From Saliniramus sp050485405 (lineage in GTDB: Bacteria > Pseudomonadota > Alphaproteobacteria > Rhizobiales > Beijerinckiaceae): 64,000 bases of DNA. A program made the translations under genes and the position numbers. Below are positions 58,616-64,000 of the stretch, piece by piece; positions within the stretch are counted from its first letter, which is position 1, and each line of letters begins with the position of its first letter. The stretch lies in NCBI GenBank assembly GCA_050485405.1, contig JBJHBI010000005.1, positions 30,182 to 94,181 of the forward strand, given 5' to 3'. The notes under the pieces were generated by a model. The model was not told the DNA's origin and searched no databases. It saw only the letters and a list, made by a program, of their open reading frames with translations.

Positions 58616-59569
58616 ATGTCCCTCTACCCACCACCGACGATCATCGAGGCACGGAGCTGGACGCGCCTCCCCGAGATGTTCCGCAAGCGGCACACGGCGC
58701 CGGCCTGGGCCGCGGCCAACAAACCCGGCCAGCATATCGACTGCTTTCTGGAGGGACCGAGTTTCGACCGTGAGGGAAATCTTTGGGTGACGGACATCCC
58801 CTATGGGCGCGTGTTCCGCGTCTCGCCCGATGCGCAATGGACGCAGATCACGGAATATGACGGCTGGCCGAACGGGCTCAAGATCCACCGGGACGGGCGG
58901 ATATTCCTGGCCGACTACAAAAACGGCATCATGGAACTCGACCCGGATACCGGAGCTGTGCGGCCCGTGGTGACGCACCGCCATTCGGAGCATTTTCGCG
59001 GCTGCAACGATCTCGTTTTCGGCAATGACGGGCGCCTGTACTTCACGGATCAGGGGCAGAGCGGCATGCATATGCCGAATGGCCGGGTCTATCGCTACGA
59101 TCTCGAAAGCGAACGTCTCGATCTCCTGCTGGATACCGGCCAGAGCCCCAACGGGCTCGTCCTGAATGCGGGCGAGGATGCGCTCTATGTGGCGATGACG
59201 CGCGGCAATTCCGTCTGGAGGCTGCCCTTCATGGCCGATGGCGCGGTCTCGAAGGTCGGTGTCTTCGTCCAGATTTCCGGTGGCCTGTCCGGGCCGGACG
59301 GTCTGGCGCTCGACGAAACCGGCGGGCTCTGGGTCGCCCATGCCGGCAATGGATGCGTCTGGGGCTTCTCCAGACTGGGCGCGCCGCTCTATCGGGTCGT
59401 CAGCCAATCCGGGCTGACCACGACCAATATCGCCTTCGGCGGTGACGACCGGTCGGAACTGTTCATCACCCAGTCCGATACCGGCGAGATCCTGCGCGCC
59501 CCGGTGCCGGTCCGCGGCAAGCCGATGTATACGTTCGCGGAGCATGAACGCGGCGAACGCACGGCATGA
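58616..59569 (+). CDS. SMP-30/gluconolactonase-family lactone hydrolase
   Basis: A 317-residue six-bladed beta-propeller enzyme, starting seven bases after the IclR stop. Metal ligands of the family are recognisable: Glu in CFLEGPSFD, Asn in GCNDLVFG and in QSPNGLVL, and Asp in LSGPDGLALDE. These calcium- or zinc-dependent enzymes open sugar lactones. Being in an operon with the regulator of a TRAP transporter, it probably processes the imported compound. The precise lactone is unknown. Confidence 0.9.
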   Translation: MSLYPPPTIIEARSWTRLPEMFRKRHTAPAWAAANKPGQHIDCFLEGPSFDREGNLWVTDIPYGRVFRVSPDAQWTQITEYDGWPNGLKIHRDGRIFLADYKNGIMELDPDTGAVRPVVTHRHSEHFRGCNDLVFGNDGRLYFTDQGQSGMHMPNGRVYRYDLESERLDLLLDTGQSPNGLVLNAGEDALYVAMTRGNSVWRLPFMADGAVSKVGVFVQISGGLSGPDGLALDETGGLWVAHAGNGCVWGFSRLGAPLYRVVSQSGLTTTNIAFGGDDRSELFITQSDTGEILRAPVPVRGKPMYTFAEHERGERTA

Positions 59570-59732
59570 GAGTGGTGGCTCCCGGCGATCGTCGCACTTG
59601 CGCCTTGCGAACTCTCTTCACGGCGGCATGTCGATCTTCGGCTTGATACGTTCTCTGCGTGTGTTGTAGCGTTGGAGCATTCCCGGATTGTTTCCGGGTT
59701 GATATCTGGGCTTCGGAGGATATCGTCCCTAC

Positions 59733-60722
59733 ATGCGCAAGCGTAATCTCCCACCTCTCAAGGCCCTGCGCGCTTTCGAGGCCGCCGCGCGCCTTGGAAG
59801 CGTCACGGCTGCGGCGCGCGAGATGGCCGTCACGCCGTCGGCGATCAGCCAGCAGATACGCACGCTCGAAAACTGGGCGGGCGTTCAGTTCATCGCCCGC
59901 GGTACGACCGGCTTTTCATTGACGGATCGCGGTGAGCATTATCTCACTCGGTTGATGGAGGTGTTCGATGTCCTCGAGGAAGCGACGGATCTCGCCCTCG
60001 GACGGACCGGCAGCACGCGCTTGCGTGTATCCGTACTGCCCTCCTTCGCCAGTCGGTGGCTTCTGCCACGCCTCGGCCGGTTCGCCGACGCCCACCCTTC
60101 AATCGAGGTCGAGATCGACAGTTCCTCACTGATCGCCGACTTCAATCGCGATGATGTCGAGATCGGTATTCGCTATGGGTTGGGGCAGTACCCTGACGCA
60201 GCGAGTGAACTGTTGCTGCCGGACGTCGTCGCACCGGTATGCCATCCCAGACTGCTCACGGAAGCACCTGGTCGCCCGGCGATCACGTGTCCCGAAGACA
60301 TCGCGCGGGCTCGCCTGCTGCATGAAACAGGTGCGCTGTACAATTCGAAGCTGACCTGGCGCGATTGGTTCGAAGCCGCCGGTGTCGATGCCACGGAGCC
60401 GACGCGCGGCCTGGTTTTCAGTGATACGCATCTCACGATCGAAGCAGCTCTCGCCGGCGAAGGGGTCATGCTGGGCCGGCGCGTGCTCGTCGCGGATCTG
60501 CTCGCCGATGGCAGGCTGGTTGCGCCGTTCGAGCCATGGATGCGTGATCACCCCGCTTACCATATGGTTCATTCCCGCCTTCGAACGCCCCGTCCGGCTG
60601 CAATTGCCTTCATGCGATGGCTGAGACAGGAGGCGCGCGAGATGCGTGCGGCTGATCGGATACTTGCAGCGCAAGCACCTGCGGTGCCGCCATCGCCTTT
60701 TCCTGAGCCGCCGGCGCCGTAA
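59733..60722 (+). CDS. LysR-family transcriptional regulator (GcvA-like)
   Basis: A 329-residue regulator. It opens with LPPLKALRAFEAAARLGSVTAAAREMAVTPSAISQQIRTLE, the GcvA-type helix-turn-helix (key phrase VTPSAISQQIRTLE). The effector domain has RLRVSVLPSFASRWLLPRL and DVEIGIRYGLG. The C-terminus is Pro-rich. The target genes are not obvious, as the next gene is convergent. A GGAGG site precedes the start at 59733. Confidence 0.92.
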   Translation: MRKRNLPPLKALRAFEAAARLGSVTAAAREMAVTPSAISQQIRTLENWAGVQFIARGTTGFSLTDRGEHYLTRLMEVFDVLEEATDLALGRTGSTRLRVSVLPSFASRWLLPRLGRFADAHPSIEVEIDSSSLIADFNRDDVEIGIRYGLGQYPDAASELLLPDVVAPVCHPRLLTEAPGRPAITCPEDIARARLLHETGALYNSKLTWRDWFEAAGVDATEPTRGLVFSDTHLTIEAALAGEGVMLGRRVLVADLLADGRLVAPFEPWMRDHPAYHMVHSRLRTPRPAAIAFMRWLRQEAREMRAADRILAAQAPAVPPSPFPEPPAP

Positions 60723-60763
60723 GCGCTTCCGATGCGCATGATGAGAGTGCCGGGCCAGTCGAA

Positions 60764-60790
60764 GCCCGACCCGGATCGTCCGGGTCGGGC
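60764..60790. terminator. Bidirectional hairpin terminator
   Basis: GCCCGACCCGG (60764-60774) and CCGGGTCGGGC (60780-60790) form an exact 11-bp stem with loop ATCGT between the convergent LysR and EamA genes. There is no strong T-run. Confidence 0.65.
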
Positions 60791-60820
60791 CGTGTCGTAT
60801 CATGTCGGAAGGCTACGGTG

Positions 60821-61723
60821 TCAGGTAGCCGGCTTGACACGCCAGGGCAGAGCGCGCCAGCCGAGATTCACGCCGGCGCTGCCCAGCATGATCAGTCCGA
60901 TGCCGAAGAATTGCACGAGGTGCAGGCTCTGGTCGTAGAATGCATAGTCCACGACGATGGCGACGGCCGGGTAGATGAAGCCGAGCACGGCGATCGCCGG
61001 TGTGGGGAGCTTCTGGAACGCCGAGTACATCAGAATGTACATGACGCAGGTGTGGATGACGCCGAGTGCGACGAGATAGATCCAGTGGCTACCCCAGCTC
61101 GCGACCGCCGAGAAATCCGCAAACGGCAGAAGGATGAAAATGCCGAGCGTGACCTGGGTCAGGGCGAGCAGATGAGGCGGGATTCCCTTGAGCTGCTTGG
61201 CGACGAGCGTCGCGATGGCATAGAGCACGGCAGCCCCGATCGCCATGGTGAGCCCGAAGGCGTAAGCCGCCGAGAAGTTCGCGCCCGTCGTGTCGATCTC
61301 GATCACGCAGAGCAGCCCGACGAAAGCGACGAGGAACCAGACCAGCTTTTCCGGGCCGGGCCGGTCTCCGAGAAAGAGCACACCCAGCGCGATCAGGAAG
61401 AAGGGTTGCGTGTGGTAGACGGCCGTCGCGATCGAGATCGATGCGTATTCGAACGACGAGAACAGCAACACCCAGTTCAGGACCAGTGCGGCGCCGCCGA
61501 ACAAGGTCAACAGGAACGTGTTCCTGTCGAAATATTGCTGTCCGAACATACCGCGCGCCCAGCAGTACAACGCGAGGCTGACGGCACCGAACACGCAGCG
61601 GAAAAACACGACGTTCCAGGCACTCTGCCCGGACTCGAACACGAAGAAACCCAATGTGCCCGAAAGCACCATGGCCGCGATCATCTCGAATGTGCCGATC
61701 GCACGAGGGGAGAGGTTTTGCAT
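60821..61723 (-). CDS. EamA/DMT-superfamily transporter
   Basis: A 300-residue membrane protein with ten predicted helices in two EamA repeats. I choose ATG 61723, with AGGA eight bases upstream, over 61732. Landmarks include WNVVFFRCVFGAVSLAL, LLFSSFEYASISIATAVYHTQPFFLIALGVLFLGDRP (phrase ATAVYHTQPFFL) in the first repeat and AVLGFIYPAVAIVVDYAFYDQ in the second. Family members export amino acids or other metabolites. A perfect hairpin in its leader (61767-61794) may influence expression. Confidence 0.88.
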   Translation of the reverse strand: MQNLSPRAIGTFEMIAAMVLSGTLGFFVFESGQSAWNVVFFRCVFGAVSLALYCWARGMFGQQYFDRNTFLLTLFGGAALVLNWVLLFSSFEYASISIATAVYHTQPFFLIALGVLFLGDRPGPEKLVWFLVAFVGLLCVIEIDTTGANFSAAYAFGLTMAIGAAVLYAIATLVAKQLKGIPPHLLALTQVTLGIFILLPFADFSAVASWGSHWIYLVALGVIHTCVMYILMYSAFQKLPTPAIAVLGFIYPAVAIVVDYAFYDQSLHLVQFFGIGLIMLGSAGVNLGWRALPWRVKPAT

Positions 61724-61766
61724 GACTTTCATCCTGAGGCTGAGCCCTGAATTGGCTTTTCGTAGG

Positions 61767-61794
61767 GAGTTTCGTGACTTTGATCACGAAACTC
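61767..61794. promoter_or_regulatory. Inverted repeat upstream of the EamA gene
   Basis: GAGTTTCGTGA (61767-61777) and TCACGAAACTC (61784-61794) are exact inverted repeats around CTTTGA, some 45 bases before the EamA start. It could be an operator or a leader hairpin. Confidence 0.5.
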
Positions 61795-61857
61795 GATCGC
61801 CCGCGCCCGACGAGAAACAAAAGGGCGCGGGCAGACTGTCGTGGTGTTCGCGCAGGT

Positions 61858-62043
61858 TCAGGCGAAGACGAGATCGCGCCCCGTCCAACGCCCGCGCATA
61901 CCCCAGATGTCCCGGCGAACGTTCGCGCGGAGCAGCCAGCGTTCATGCGGGCCGAAGGTCGGGTTGAAGGCGGAACGGGCCGGCAGTGGCAGACGTGCTG
62001 CGAGTGCCGGTATGTCCGGGCCTGCTGCGGTATCGGTTTGCAT
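61858..62043 (-). CDS. Small hypothetical protein (61 residues)
   Basis: A short frame starting 24 bases after the stop of the binding-protein-like gene, with GAAGGACTTCC before its ATG. The product is basic at the C-terminus (RRDIWGMRGRWTGRDLVFA) and includes FNPTFGPHERWLLRANV. It has no signal peptide or membrane helix. The good ribosome site and placement within the operon support it, but I recognise no family. It might be a spurious frame. Confidence 0.4.
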   Translation of the reverse strand: MQTDTAAGPDIPALAARLPLPARSAFNPTFGPHERWLLRANVRRDIWGMRGRWTGRDLVFA

Positions 62044-62067
62044 TGGAAGTCCTTCCCAGAGGCGAGG

Positions 62068-63066
62068 TCAGCCTATCGACGGCGCGTAGAGAAGGCCGCC
62101 TTCCGTCCAGAGGCGATTGTGGCCTCGTTGCAGGGCCAGTCCGGACAGGGAACCGAGGTTCCGCTCGAACACATCCGCGTAGCTTCCGATCGTCGCGAGC
62201 AGTCTTTCGAGGCGGGTGGTCGCGAGGGGGTCACCCGGGATGATGGGCAAACCGGAATTGAGAAAAGCCTCGGCATGCGAACCGGGTTCGGCGTTCCCGA
62301 TCGTCTCGGCGGTGACGCCGTATTCCTCGGCGAGGATCAGCGCACGTACGGTCCAGACGACGATCCGCGCGAATGCCGGGTCGTCATCCGCCACGACCGG
62401 TCCGAGGGGCTCCTTGGACAGACGTTCGACCATCAGGACGTGATCATCGGGATTGCTCAGGCGAGCACGCACCTCGGCGAGGGCCGTCGCATCGAAGACG
62501 ATGGCATCCGCTTCGCCCGCTTCGTAGATAGCCGCTGCGCGATCGAGATTAGGGGCGGCGACGAGCCGATACGGGCGGCATCCGAAATAGGCTGCGAGAT
62601 TGCTCGCCGTCGTCGTTTCGGCGACGACCGCGATGGTGGGGCGCCTCAGAGCATTCAGGGTCTCGATCCCGCTCCGGCGTGGTACGAGCGCCGCCTCGCC
62701 GTCATAGAGGGCGATGATCGGAAAATGAACGCCAGTGAGTTCACGCTGAAGTGTGCAACTCGCATTGTAGACACCGACATCGACGCGCCCTTCCTCGACC
62801 GCGACGAAGCGATCACCAGGGGACAGCTGTTCGAACGCGACGGCATCCGGAGACCCCAACAGCACGACGGCGACGGCCCGGGCGAGATCGACGTCGAAGC
62901 CCTCGAACTTCCCGTCCGGAGCGCGCGAGGACAATCCGGGCACACCTTGGGAGATTCCCGCAAGAAGATGGCCGCGAGCCACGATGCGAGCGATCGAGCG
63001 GGAACCGGTTTCGGTGAGAACCCGCGTGTTCTCCTCCCACCGCTGATCGTCATGGCTGTTCTTCAT
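62068..63066 (-). CDS. Amino-acid-binding-protein-like (SBP_bac_3) without signal peptide
   Basis: A 332-residue protein with the fold of general amino-acid receptors such as AapJ. Landmarks are VARGHLLAGISQGVPGLS, PDGKFEGFDVDLARAVA, GRVDVGVYNASCTLQRE and the ending IGSYADVFERNLGSLSGLALQRG then LWTEGGLLYAPS. The N-terminus (MKNSHDDQRWEENTRVLTE) is hydrophilic, so no export signal is present. The start follows GGAGACG and no upstream extension exists. There are no permease or ATPase genes beside it. It may work inside the cell as a sensor, or the export signal may have been lost. Confidence 0.8.
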   Translation of the reverse strand: MKNSHDDQRWEENTRVLTETGSRSIARIVARGHLLAGISQGVPGLSSRAPDGKFEGFDVDLARAVAVVLLGSPDAVAFEQLSPGDRFVAVEEGRVDVGVYNASCTLQRELTGVHFPIIALYDGEAALVPRRSGIETLNALRRPTIAVVAETTTASNLAAYFGCRPYRLVAAPNLDRAAAIYEAGEADAIVFDATALAEVRARLSNPDDHVLMVERLSKEPLGPVVADDDPAFARIVVWTVRALILAEEYGVTAETIGNAEPGSHAEAFLNSGLPIIPGDPLATTRLERLLATIGSYADVFERNLGSLSGLALQRGHNRLWTEGGLLYAPSIG

Positions 63067-63299
63067 TGCATCGTCTCCTTTTCCTCCCGATCATGTCGGG
63101 ACTGGAGAGACCATGCAGTCGGGGCGGCCGCGCCGCCATTTCAAAAATCTACAATTGATTTAGTTTTCCAGATTTACGCTAGCAATAATTGTTTTTGTGC
63201 AATTCGGCGCCGCTCGGATCGTATCCGGACGACAGCTTGGACGAGCGCTGAAGAACGAGCACCTCAGCTTGCTGATACCATTGTGCTGTAACGTACCGC

Positions 63300-64000
63300 T
63301 CAGGGGAGCGGGATGTGTTCGTCGCGGTCTTCCGGGGGCAGATCGAACATGCCGTCGCCCCAGCGCGCCGCCTGCCATTCGGCCTTGGCCGCCTCGATCT
63401 TTTCGCGCGAGGAGGCGACGAAGTTCCACCAGATGTAACGCGGCCCGTTCATGGTGGCACCGCCGAGTGCCATGAGACGGGCACCCTGCGTGCCGGCGCG
63501 GATGGTGATCCGGTCGCCGGGGCGAAAGACCATCATCTGCCCGGCTTCGAATGCCTGACCCGCGATCTCCACCGCTCCCTCGGTGATGTACAATCCGCGA
63601 TCCTCGTGATCATCGGGCAAGGGAAACAGCGCGCCGGGCGTGAGGCGGACATCGAGGTAGAAGGTTTCCGAATGCATCGTCGCGGGCGCCTTCGCGCCAT
63701 AGGCGTTGCCGAGGATCAGCCGCGCGTCGATGCCGCGATCCGCGATCACGGGCAGGGTGTCCGCACCGTGATGCTCGAAAGTGGGAGCATCGTCCTCGTG
63801 ATCATCGGGCAGGGCGATCCAGGTCTGGATGCCGAACAGGCTCGACGGCCCCTGCCGGGCGGTGGATGGGGTACGCTCGGAATGGGTGACGCCGCGCCCG
63901 GCGACCATCCAGTTCAGCGCGCCCGGCTCGATCACCTGATCGGCGCCGGTGCTGTCGCGGTGGTGGAAGGCGCCGCGATAGAGATAGGTCACGGTGCCCA
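63300..64000 (-). CDS. Pirin-family protein (5' end outside the window)
   Basis: The C-terminal 233 residues or so of a pirin-type bicupin, running off the right edge. The frame stays open to base 64000 (…GTVTYLYRGAFHHRDS), so the apparent GTG start at 63992 is internal. Pirin landmarks are MVAGRGVTHSE and a second cupin at RGLYITEGAVEIAGQAFEAGQMMVF. In known pirins the metal-binding His-x-His lie upstream of this point. Some bacterial pirins act as quercetinases or redox regulators. The cell role here is unknown. Confidence 0.88.
   Translation of the reverse strand, partial: GTVTYLYRGAFHHRDSTGADQVIEPGALNWMVAGRGVTHSERTPSTARQGPSSLFGIQTWIALPDDHEDDAPTFEHHGADTLPVIADRGIDARLILGNAYGAKAPATMHSETFYLDVRLTPGALFPLPDDHEDRGLYITEGAVEIAGQAFEAGQMMVFRPGDRITIRAGTQGARLMALGGATMNGPRYIWWNFVASSREKIEAAKAEWQAARWGDGMFDLPPEDRDEHIPLP

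Overview
The window reads as an alphaproteobacterial chromosome. The evidence is a high-GC backbone, an abundance of TRAP/TAXI and ABC solute transporters, TadG-like pilus-region proteins, and enzyme families typical of Hyphomicrobiales and neighbouring orders. I cannot name the genus. By eye, bases 1 to about 11,900 are much richer in A+T than the rest and carry recombination, replication-like and defence genes. The remaining 52 kb is ordinary chromosomal sequence devoted mostly to uptake and breakdown of small organic acids, sugars and lactones.

The first region (1-11,819) is a genomic island whose left edge lies at or just outside the window. It opens with a tyrosine integrase and ends at a near-copy of the sequence that precedes the integrase. 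A serine recombinase sits next to a cassette with one secreted-protein gene bounded by two 100-bp direct repeats. A stand-alone protein with the three motifs of family A / T7-type polymerases follows, coupled to a small conserved partner. The cargo ends with antiviral-type genes: a DUF262 protein paired with a HEPN protein, a truncated HNH-type restriction gene and a TIR effector. A tRNA-Ala(CGC) gene marks the return to the chromosome.

From 12 to 16 kb lie a fused FAD/Fe-S 2-hydroxyacid dehydrogenase and a TadG-like protein. From 16.4 to 29.2 kb is a catabolic region: a TRAP transporter with PdxA-like dehydrogenase; a chain of class III CoA-transferase, crotonase, FAH-family dehydratase and aldehyde dehydrogenase; a divergent lactonase-like amidohydrolase with a beta-hydroxyacid dehydrogenase; a GntR regulator; and a fluoroacetate-dehalogenase-like hydrolase. 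The same CATACCAAA motif occurs four times in the promoters of these units, so they probably form one GntR regulon.

From 29.2 to 38.5 kb one long leftward operon encodes a winged-helix/solute-binding-protein fusion regulator, an SDR, an M24-fold hydrolase, and a 2-oxoacid (or acetoin-type) dehydrogenase complex with an unusual split E2, plus an aldehyde dehydrogenase. A ribose-type ABC transporter with two permeases (38.8-43.5 kb) is transcribed divergently from it and probably imports the substrate.

From 43.5 to 52.2 kb are a 24-residue membrane microprotein, an acetyltransferase, a cobalamin riboswitch controlling a BtuFCD-like transporter, a copper-handling cluster (DUF2946, YcnI-like, CopC-CopD fusion) and a PaiB-like flavoprotein. 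The last part holds a TadG/VWA protein interrupted by a polyproline block, a TAXI-TRAP transporter with IclR regulator and SMP-30 lactonase, a LysR regulator, an EamA transporter, an amino-acid-binding-like protein without signal peptide, and the start-truncated end of a pirin gene.
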